A stretch of 64,000 nucleotides of DNA from Plazaster borealis (Eukaryota > Echinodermata > Asteroidea > Forcipulatida > Labidiasteridae): the NCBI GenBank assembly GCA_021014325.1, contig CM037467.1:7950273-8014272 (forward strand). Direction: 5' to 3'. Of the stretch, positions 46,544 to 64,000 are shown piece after piece (the first letter of the stretch is position 1; each line of letters begins with the position of its first letter). Position numbers and translations under genes: made by a program. The notes below the pieces were generated by a model that saw only the letters and a program-made list of their open reading frames with translations, was not told the origin of the DNA and did not search any database.

Positions 46544-46904
46544 AGGCACTGGACACGTTTGGTAATATTGTCAAAGACCAGTATTCATTCTCACTTAGTG
46601 TATCCCAACATGCATAAAATAACAAACTTGTGAAAATTTGGGCTCAATTGGTCATCAAAGTTGCAAGAAAATAATGAAAAAGAAAAAACACCTAGTTGCA
46701 CAAATGAAATGTGTGCTTTCAGATGCCTGAGAAAGGCTTCAGGCCAGAAGTCTTTATCTCAAAAACTACGTTACTTCAGAGGGAGTCGTTTCTCACAATG
46801 TTTTTTACTATCAACAGCTCTCCGTTGCTCGTTTATATCCAAGTACCGGTTAGTTGTTATATGCTTATAATGTTTTGAGTAAATACCAAACGTGTCCAGT
46901 GCCT
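46544..46904. mobile_element. TTAA-flanked MITE with AGGCACTGGACACGTTTGG ends
   Basis: TTAA at 46540-46543 and 46905-46908 flanks inverted ends AGGCACTGGACACGTTTGGT and ACCAAACGTGTCCAGTGCCT. It is 361 bases long and the best preserved copy of this family here. It has no open frame of note. A TAGACCCCTTGCA element begins immediately to its right. Confidence 0.9.
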
Positions 46905-46908
46905 TTAA

Positions 46909-47090
46909 TAGACCCCTTGCATATGAAGTCACAAACCCAAAACAGGTCAATGAAGAGTGTCATTGGCCAAGAGTTGTGCGCCGCGCGTACACACGCGAGC
47001 ACGTCTGTAATAATAAATAATTTAAAAAGGCTGGGTTCTTTTGATACATTGCAATGAGCCGCTCTGTGAAGGGGGATAACGTCTGCTTCC
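46909..47090. mobile_element. Partial TAGACCCCTTGCA element
   Basis: It begins TAGACCCCTTGCATATGAAG at the edge of the preceding MITE and shares GTGTCATTGGCCAAGAGTTGTGCG-like sequence with 19286-19433 read in reverse. The right terminus is not clear. Confidence 0.45.
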
Positions 47091-47689
47091 GGGATTTATT
47101 GGCCCCTGAATAAATCAAAAACACTATCATATCTCACACCATAGAGAATCCTTTCTCTTTATGCTCACACATAGATCCTTGTCATTTGATTGGTGAAATG
47201 GAATAGTCCATATTTCACATCGTGATTATATTCTGCGACAATGCACTCCACCTGCATTACAGTACACTGATTAGAAGGACATTCTTCTTCGATCGTATCG
47301 TTCGCATCCGTAATCAACGATAGTCAGAGGTATGATTATTTATAATTTCGCTCTCTCTTCCTTTAGGGCCTAGTTAAAATATTGGACATTATTTTGTTTC
47401 AGACAACATGCGTCAGTACTGTTATCATGTGAACATACATTTTATAAAAACCTTCCTTTTTAAAAGCTTAGATTGCAAATTCATGACGATTTTGTTAGCT
47501 ACATGTCTGTTCATCATCGAAAAATAGTTAGACATCTCATTGCAATCTAATGAACCAACATTTATAATACAATTTGTAGAATAAAAAAGACCATAAATTG
47601 GTCACGAAACTGGAACCTACTTCACAAATCAGATGCTTTACATTGTTTAAATAATAAATAAGGTATCTACACAGTGACCTCCAATAAGA

Positions 47690-48075
47690 ATTTAACAGAG
47701 CGCAGACACATCAATATTTAAAGAGGGTCATTACTCAAAACAAATTATGGCCATAAAAAACTTACTTGATAAGAATCACTGCAGCTGTTGAAAATAATGG
47801 TTTGGATATTGTTCACCCAAAAACGTTTGAATCTGAGAAACGCTTCATGCATGAATCGTTTCTCAGATTTCTGAGGGTAGACTGACAATTCCGTTCGCGA
47901 ATGTCCGTTCACGAATGCTGCGGTCAAAGATGTGCCTATAGTATATACCCGCAGCCCCCTGTCACCTCGCTGAACGTGGATAAATTCGACGTTCTTGGTG
48001 AAAATACCGTGACAGGTTTTTTACTTTTTTCTTAACAAGTAGACACTGTATTCAGCTGACACTTTCACAGGTGAC
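47690..48075. mobile_element. MITE-like repeat, inverted relative of 2600-2962
   Basis: It shares TGATAAGAATCACTGCAGCTG, TCATGCATGAATCG, TTCTCAGATTTCTGAGG and GACACTGTATTCAGCTGA blocks with GCAT intron 3 and with 53100-53390. No coding content. Confidence 0.5.
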
Positions 48076-48097
48076 TTTGATTGCATCTTCAATGACA

Positions 48098-48810
48098 ATA
48101 GACTGTGCAAGTCTCGCGCATATTTGAACTTACGGGACCATTATGGTCCCAACCATATGGAGATTTACGTGGGCAAGATTTTGTTTTGTCAATTATTTAA
48201 GTTTAGCGTGGCTTATGACCTTGAAAAATATATATGTTGTTGGGAATGTAATACTTACTGATACAAAATAGGAAAGTGAAATCAATTCAACAATATAACG
48301 AAGAAAATCCGAGAATTAAACTTGACCTCAGCTTCCGGTTGCTGCAAAAAATTATGAATTTTGTGCACACCTCTGATCACAAAACTTATGTACACGCTTG
48401 TTTTGGATGCGCGATGATAATCGCCAGATGCTGTAATTAAAACACGAAGCCTTTTCATAGCAGTATATGGTTGTAGAGGCTTCAGCGTCCTCTATAAACT
48501 GCGTCAAGCGTTAATTTTATGCCCGTGTGACCTTCGCGAATCCACGTAAGTTGTTTCTGAAAAGTTAAGATCAAATAAGCATCCTTGTCCCAGAGTTTTA
48601 ATTTTGCTTCAATAATAACTAACACATAATTTTTGTATTTATTATAAAAACTAAAACTGATTTTATAAACATGTAAATGAGTATTTTTGTTGTTCAGATT
48701 TTATCATTGAATATAATTTAAAACAATGATTTGATTTCAGAGAAAAGAAATATCTTCGTTTGACGTGTTTTCTCGTTCCGATACGCGCGAGACTTGCATA
48801 GTCTATATAG
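48098..48810. mobile_element. TIR element with ATAGACTGTGCAAGTCTCGC ends
   Basis: The left end ATAGACTGTGCAAGTCTCGC and the right end GCGAGACTTGCATAGTCTAT are inverted repeats about 710 bases apart. A 90-base relative with the same termini lies at 55846-55936. The interior is AT-rich with no recognised transposase. Confidence 0.75.
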
Positions 48811-48814
48811 CCTG

Positions 48815-50010
48815 TAAATCAGCATTAAGTTGACCCTAGTTGACCCTACCTTAAAATGCATCTTCATTAAGATAATGCTTTAGAGTATAAACTACTCGCA
48901 TGTTATTAATGCTAAAAAGGTAATGCCCAAAGTACACAATAATCATGGAAACAAAATTAGCGATCATACCATCAAGTAATCCAATTGTGGTGGTGGTTTT
49001 GGGAAGAACCGATCTTGTAAAAAGTTCATATTAGAACCACACCCCAACACATAAGAGAGATTGCTTGCACTAAACCAAGACAAACCTTACTCACTCGTAG
49101 GTTTCTCATCATGTATAGTTTCAAACCCTTCTTTATGATTGTGGTTGTCTAAAAACTTTTTGATTAAATAAAAAAAATCAGCTTGTTCATTATAGACATA
49201 AATACAGCATACGAGAAATTCACATTGCACAAAGCAGTTATACCAGAATTACAAGTTATATACAGGCAAAAGAGTTTACTAAAACTCAAAATACAGCTTA
49301 TGTTACGTCTGCATTACAGTGTGTTTATGCATATCCAATGAAACCATTGGGTTTGTAATACCAGTGTATATAGACAGGAAACCATTCCATGTCTTGTATT
49401 GAATACAATAATGTGTAAATAGTACTTAATTAACACCTTTTAATTTATAAGAATTTGATCCATGGCTTCTGAGAAAAAAATATTCAAGATGAAACTGTCA
49501 TTTGCCTCCAGTGTTTAACTTTCCGGTGTTTTTTTTTAACTATTGATTGATGATTCCAATCACAAACGGGTACCGTTCAGGTGCCCTTTTACAGTGCATA
49601 TTGATACGGAGTCCATTCATGTCTGGTACATTGTTGTAAGATTTCAACTGATGAGTCACCGTACATTAAGGGTATACAGTCACGAATGGTGGATTATACA
49701 GCCAAATTAAAGAGAAGGCGTCACATCGTAAACTATACATCAAATGATTTAACGAAACCTATACCTTGAAATACCTTCATCGCCGCATTATTTATGTTTT
49801 GTTCCCGTGTTTGTTTGTTTTTCGTTTTCAGAAGTGTTCACTTTCAGAATAGGCAAGTGAATGGAAAACAGTCTTCGCCCCCGTTTTGTACTTTACAATT
49901 GCTACTTTTATTATACAGTGTAGCCTACACGATTAAACTGATGCCCTCATGGTATCGGTTGTATGCTGAATTGCAATCCTTTTATAATGTTATTGCAATA
50001 ATTATAATCC
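48815..50010. other. Intergenic downstream of ARF-3, no gene seen
   Basis: Unique-looking AT-rich DNA. A short hydrophobic frame on the plus strand overlaps the antisense of ARF-3 exon 4 and is not a gene. Confidence 0.45.
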
Positions 50011-50016
50011 AACGCA

Positions 50017-54308
<4,292 letters not shown>

Positions 54309-54359
54309 TTATTTGAAATTGAGCTAAGGTTTCCCTTCGATCCTAATGTTCAACTGCAA

Positions 54360-54970
54360 AAGAAAACAATATTAATCTATTAATTTCAAGCTCATTTTCG
54401 GCGCATGTAAACAAAAAATTGAACATCATGTTATTCTATTTTTCGCGCGAAATTGAAAGCTCATCAAAACAGCCATTCAGTGTCACTTAAATTGCACGAC
54501 GCGAAAGGAGAATAGCTTAATTAAACGAAGATGGCTAAAAACAGTTATTGTCTCTTAAAACTTGCAGTGAGAATTACAACCAGTGTCACTGCCACCAAGT
54601 AGATTGTATAGTCTTTTCTGAAAGGTGTTATTATTAATTTCCATTAATTTATTTATTGATTATTTGAATGATTGGTTGATTGAATAATTGATTGATTGAT
54701 TTATTGATTTATTTACTTGTTTGTTTTTATATATATATTTTTTTCTTATTTGCGGCGGAGGGACGGGGGCGGGGGGGGGGGGTAAATTAGCATTAGTATC
54801 TTATAGGCAAAACCTAATTGAATAAAAGTTTGCTTCAAAAGGCAAGCCAGATTTTCCTTATTAGTGGATTGCACCTCGTTGATGATAAATGACACCACGT
54901 GTAGTTTCCAAAGGTGGCCATTGTTAAACTCCAGTACAATTTACGGCATGATTGTTTTCTGTCCTTCATC
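54360..54970. other. Upstream of ARF-3, no gene seen
   Basis: AT-rich DNA with a TGATTGATTGATTTATTGAT microsatellite (about 54640-54725) and a G run at 54762-54782. Promoter elements could not be assigned. Confidence 0.4.
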
Positions 54971-54977
54971 GAGGAAT

Positions 54978-55472
54978 CTACGGAGCTCTGGAAGTGCCAT
55001 CCAACTGGTTGAGATTCTGAGATAATTTACTGCAGGATGATGACATCATAAACGCGAGATGATGAAATCCTGAGATGATTTATCTTGGAATGACGACTTC
55101 TTGAAAGTAGAATGTCGTCTTCCAGATATGTTTTATCTCGGGATGACGATATCCTAAGTAGGTTGTCTTCCCCAAGATAATTTATCTTGGGTTCTCGTCA
55201 TTTCAGGATGTTATCATTTTAAGACGAAATATCTCGGGAAGTCAACATCCTGTGTTCAGGATGTCGACATCCGAGATAATTTATCTTGTGGAGTCGACAT
55301 CTTAATTTCATGATGACGACATCCTTAGATAAAATATACCGGGAAGACGACATCTTACTTTAGGATGTCGTCATCCCGAGATAAAGCATCTCAGATGTCG
55401 TCATCTTCATCATCCTGCAGTCAATTGTCTCAGGATCTCAACATGTCGGATGGCACTTCCAGAGATCCGTAG
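54978..55472. mobile_element. 495-base TIR element with internal ATGACGACATC / GAGATAATTTATCT repeats
   Basis: The ends CTACGGAGCTCTGGAAGTGC and GCACTTCCAGAGATCCGTAG are inverted, and the arms stay similar for about 60 bases. The centre is made of alternating ATGACGACATCCT-like and GAGATAATTTATCTTGG-like units in both orientations, each partly palindromic. No coding frame is present. Confidence 0.8.
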
Positions 55473-55845
55473 TAATCTGTTCACCCTGTAACGTTATAAT
55501 TTTCCATTCCTTTGTAGGGAAAGTTAGGTTTATCAGTACACTGCAAGTGGATCAATCTACATGTACATGTATATTGTGGAAGATCGCTTACATGTATTTG
55601 TAATGGTATTGCCATCAGAGTGGGGACAGCAGAACAAAGGAACACAAAAGGGACAATGCTGTCCTCACTTTGGAATCCTTTGTATTTTTATGTCCTCACA
55701 TTTTTTCGTGCGCTTAGTCTATGGAGAGTGTTAACTTAGAGGGACAAAGGAAAGTCCTCACATTGATAGCAAAAAATTGATACATGTACATTTTGTGCTT
55801 GCCCATCTTTCATCCAAATGGGCACCTTTGTAAACATTGCGTGTA

Positions 55846-55936
55846 TTATAGACCGTGTACGTTGAGTCTCGCTTATCTTAGAAAGTGGTCCCACGTCCCA
55901 AAGTTCGAATACGTGCGAGACTTGCACTGTCTATTC
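55846..55936. mobile_element. Short TIR element with ATAGACCGTG / GCACTGTCTAT ends
   Basis: It is a 90-base element with GAGTCTCGC and GCGAGACTTGC inverted termini, a small relative of 48098-48810. Confidence 0.6.
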
Positions 55937-58047
55937 AATTATCTTTCTCACAATGCCAGTACATGTACCTACGCTGTACGCATGTACTTGTACATGAAAG
56001 CTTGTAATGTACCAACATGGGTCCACAACATGTACATGTACATACTTCCGGGTAACATGAAATTATGCGCAAGGTTATAGTGCCGAAGGCGCAAGATGGG
56101 AAACAGGAACTTTATCTATTGTTGGTACCAGCAAGCAAATGTTTTGTTATTTATTGAGAGCAATGGCCACTAATCTACTGTTGCATCAAAGAGTTGCTTG
56201 CTGAAATGGCGTCCAATGCACATTTCAGCCCGAGCTACCCATCTTGCGTCTTCGGCGCTTTATAATCTTTGGTCAAAAGTCATGATTGAACACAGGTGGA
56301 ATTTTATAAACGAAAGCAGTTTTGCCATCACAAGGGAAAATGTGTGTCCCTTCATCCCAATGTGGGTACATGTAAACTTCATGTACATAGGCTAGATAAA
56401 TGTAACCCCAGAGATGAAATGATCATTTCTTTTCTCTAATAATTACCCAGTCAAACAATGAAATGTTAACTTTTAAAAAAAAAGAATGAAGAGAAAAAAG
56501 AGACTTCAATTGGACACAGAATCTAATGAAAGTGTTGAACAAATATAAACCACTGAATTTGGGTTCAAAATGTTAATACCTTTTTATTTAATCACTTTTC
56601 AATACTACATTATGTGAGTTATTTGCAAAATTGAGTGCAAGGAATACACACACTTACTATTATAGTCCAAGTATGTTAAAAAGAAATACAAAAAAGTTTG
56701 TTTTTGTTTATCTTAAAATGTTATTGTAATTTTCTACTCAACTTTTTTTTCTTCAGCTTGTTGATGTTACACAAGAAAAAACGAGAGCATTACAATTACC
56801 GGTATATTATTTCAAAAGGATTTATACATCTATTATATTTAAGAAACAGTATCAACTTCAGTCAACTTGTAAGGAGAATGAGGTGTATAGCAAACAACAA
56901 GGGTTTTGGTAGGTTGGCCTACCGTTATAAATTCACACACAATTCACACCTTGGTTGATGGTCTGTTTTTTTTACTCGATATATTATGTCGTTTAAACAT
57001 TGTTCAAACCATAGAGGTGTATGACCAGAGCGCTGGAAACAGGTGGAAACAACAACAAATGTGTGCTCGTATGACAGTTCGTTGGTACAAACCAAAATGG
57101 TTCTTGTTTGTTACAGATTCATGAAATTGATTCCTGTTCTTAGGAAAATAGTCAACAAAATTATGGATAAATATGGTTATAATACATAACTGATACAATT
57201 ACATAGGCACATGTATGGATGGAGTAAGATGGTTCATGACAAATCAACAGAAAGATAAGGAATATGTACACGTACATGTACAAATATGTACATGAAAAAC
57301 ATGTACATGTACACATTCTTGCAGAAATGTACACAATTGTGAGCAGATACAATATATCAATAATTGTGTATTAATGTCACTGCCCACGATAGCAAAGCTG
57401 CGAAAAATCATGCTCAAATTCTGCACTCAACAAAAATATGAAACTATTTCTGAAGTGCAAATTTTCAAGTTTGATTTCCCTGTTTTGTTTAATTCTGAAG
57501 CAGCTTTTTACATAAATGCACCTAATTAAAACAAAACAAACAAATACTGCTCCCATCTAAAATGAACCATTTTAAAGATTTTGTGATAACAAACATTGAC
57601 CCTGACAATTTTAAGGCATTGTAGGTCAATGAGAACAGGTGGTCAATACGTTTTGGTGTTTTCCTGTACTTCGGAGAAGTGGCTTCACTGTTACCTGTTC
57701 TGATCTATGGCTATGTATGACACTAATCAGTGTGACCACAGTGAAGACATAAAGCAGACATTTTACCACTCTAAATACTGAAGGAATGCAATAATAACCA
57801 CAAACATGCAGAGATTGTGTGCAAATACCATCAAAAAGTTCAAAAACTTTGGCATTATAGACAGTCCTGCCACAGTACATGTACAGTCAGGACCACCACA
57901 CGGTGTGTTCTATCCAAAACAAGATACATCCCTGCAAAGATATGCCCCACAAGAAACAGCAGGTTCCTTAAGTGAAAAAATTAAAGAACTAACGAATCTT
58001 AGTATGGCACCCCAGTTTGCTGTTTTGACTTCAATAAGGAAATAAAA

Positions 58048-58193
58048 GAGTGGCGACGAGTTCTTAAACGGCCGTTTAAAACCGGCAGGGTCGTGGCCGT
58101 GCGATAAAGGCCCGAGCCGAAGGCGAGGGCCTTTATCGCACGGCCACGACCCTGCAAGGTTTTAAACGGCCGTTTAAGAACGAGTCACTACTC
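58048..58193. mobile_element. Near-perfect 146-base hairpin MITE
   Basis: The arms read GTTCTTAAACGGCCGTTTAA, then GGTCGTGGCCGTGCGATAAA, around the centre GAGCCGAAGGCGA, followed by the inverse. Pairing is almost complete over some 65 bases per arm. It lies in a stretch of unit 3 (about 58035-58560) that has no counterpart in unit 2. Confidence 0.85.
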
Positions 58194-60192
58194 ATTTATT
58201 CCCATTCATAAATGCCTTTTTGTTAAAAAGTGAAAGTGTAAGAAAAAATCGGTGGTAAACAGACAATCTCTGACATCAAAGTTTGTACATTTTCAAAAAA
58301 CTTTTGTAAAATTCTGTTTTGTGCGCGTTGGGTTGTGTGTACGCGCGTGTACAAAAAGATTAGGCTACGCGCGGGAACTATAGCCATGTGTTGCGTTCCG
58401 CGTAAGTAAATTGGCGGGGCTTGCGCGTCCAATACGCGAAGCCCAGCCGGTTATAAACACTCTTGGCCGTGCATTATCATCCGTTTAAACACCCCCACGT
58501 GACGTGCTCTCCACCAATAGGAATAGCGAAACTGTCTGGGGTATTTATGAATGCAAAGTTAAGCATTGGAGAGAACTTAACATTTTATCTTCTTTCTCTG
58601 TTTACGGGTCAGGAGAAAAAAATGCATTTTCCAAAAGATCAAACAAACATTTACTATCACATCTCTTTAAATGTTATACAAAAAGACTCCTGAATGATTC
58701 TGGCGTTCATCTATGGATGACATGCAAGACACCCTTATGTGTAGTTTTTGGTGCCACTATTCTCATTCACAAACTGATAAGGTCAATATAGTGATCATTT
58801 GGTAACAGGCAAACATTTTAGCAGGATTTGAATTTTTTCCTTCATACACATGAATAAATTGTAACAAATTAAGGTGTTTTCTTGTAATGAAAGTTTTTCT
58901 TCCTTATTTTATCAGGCTTGATGCTTCGCAGAGGCAACGCCTCCATTGCAACTGGTCATTGCCTTTGTGCCCCTTGAAATGTTCCAATAGAAATTGACAA
59001 TTACCTCAAAGAGGTGCATGTTCATTTGTAAATCAAACTCCCTTTTAAGTTGTATGAAAAAAACAGTTTAACAAATGAAATCCCACACTCTGGAAAATCC
59101 ACACTCTGGAAAATAACTACCGCATGTTTCTTGTACCGAAAGGGTCTGCTACAAATCCTAACTAGCTTGGAATGCAATAACTTCATACCTGTGTATTACA
59201 ATTTCAATAAGCTTCAACTTAAAAATCAATATCAACTCTTTAAATTATTGTTTTATTTGGATTAAAATGTTGCGCACATGTACATGTAAGCACCAATGTG
59301 TCAAATTTGTTACTGTGTTGCACATGGAAGCTACAGGAGGTAGCCCTGGTAAAACATTTCTACCCAAGTGTTGTATTCCTTAGCTCAAAAAAAATTACAA
59401 GAAAGAGAACTAAAACATGCTAATTGACAGCATATTGACCTTATTGGGAAACTTCTTTTGAGTTTCAAGCAAGAGACAAAGTTTTACTGTACATCCTAAG
59501 AACAAAACCAGTCTATGGAAGTCCAACCACACCAAGATTATACATTAACAATGTAATCCTTGAATTCAGTTTGATTTTCTCAATATCTTTTAAATGATTG
59601 GTTTTATATTTTGCAAGTACACCATGGAAGTCTTGAATAAAAAAAACCTTCCAAAAACAAACCAAAGACAAATCTTAAATACAGAAAATAAGTCCTTAAC
59701 TACATCAGAAAGGTTTCACTGTTATCTGTGAAACCGCTAAATAAACAACTAACAATGATCATCATTTTGGATACATGTATGTCTAAATGCTGGATAATCT
59801 ATCTTTGGATGTCCATTACATACACCTCACCAGTGTCACATCTAAAATAAGAATTTGTTACACCACTTTGGTATGGTTATACATGTACAGGACAAAACAT
59901 GCATACAAAGATGTTTTGAAATTGACAACTGTTACCTGCAATTTCCATCTGACACAAGGTGGGTACTGTAAAATCCACAAGTATCAAGAATAATAATGTT
60001 ACAATTTTTTAACAATTTTTGTGTTTACTCTTTTGTTTTTCTGAACTTCTTTTGGAAAACAGAATATTTCAAAAATGGATCTTTCACCATCTCTCCCAAC
60101 CCTGCCCCAATGAAAAAACCCAATAAATCCGTAGGAAATACTTATCTACATGTACAAGGTGTCCGAACACTCTTGCCTAATGGAATTTATTT

Positions 60193-63810
<3,618 letters not shown>

Positions 63811-64000
63811 CTAGCTTCTACAAGAAACCAGCAAATATGTCATAAGAAATCAAAAACAAGTGGAGAAAAGAAGGATTTCCTTCCCACGTTTATTGCGGTT
63901 GGAAACACTTCCAGAATTTTGATTGTTTTTAAGAGCCATCAATTTTGTGGATTGAAATAAACTAGGTTTTCTGGTCATTGCTACTTTTACCCGTTTTTGA

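Overview
The window is animal nuclear DNA. Its genes are split by GT-AG introns and are buried in short inverted-repeat transposons, tRNA-derived SINEs and a decayed LINE. The repeat families, the many ACATGTAC tracts and the protein sequences suggest a marine deuterostome, most likely an echinoderm. That assignment is an inference, because nothing here identifies a species. All recognisable host genes lie on the minus strand. The plus strand carries only a broken retrotransposon and parts of repeats.

Layout. At 1004-6638 are the first four coding exons of mitochondrial glycine C-acetyltransferase (GCAT); the rest of the gene lies beyond the left edge. At 6803-9910 a large inverted repeat abuts a 5'-truncated, frameshifted non-LTR reverse transcriptase. 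From about 11.5 kb to the right edge is a tandem array of four class I ADP-ribosylation factor (ARF) genes: ARF-1 (14435-18059), ARF-2 (32559-39883), ARF-3 (50017-54284) and ARF-4 (60193-63684). Each has four coding exons with the same intron positions and phases, and each encodes a complete 180- or 181-residue GTPase. ARF-1, -2 and -4 sit in three copies of one duplicated unit (about 11.5-19.9, 25.4-41.7 and 56.3 kb to the edge). ARF-3 is older and more divergent.

The duplicated units date the mobile elements. Some elements occur in all copies, so they predate duplication. Others, including several flanked by TTAA, occur in only one unit and have an empty site in the others. One of these, a 2.1 kb insertion in intron 2 of ARF-2, carries eight copies of the 15-mer GTAACGTGAGTAACC. 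Two other terminal-inverted-repeat elements (42147-42525 and 54978-55472) are also built from short internal repeats.

The ARF proteins would act together only as redundant or specialised copies of one small GTPase: a Golgi and endosome coat-recruitment switch, N-myristoylated at Gly2. ARF-3 is about 74% identical to ARF-1 in exon 1 but 97% identical to ARF-4 in exon 2, which suggests gene conversion. ARF-2 has accumulated amino-acid changes only in exons 3 and 4. I found no rRNA gene, CRISPR array, complete retrotransposon or intact transposase gene.
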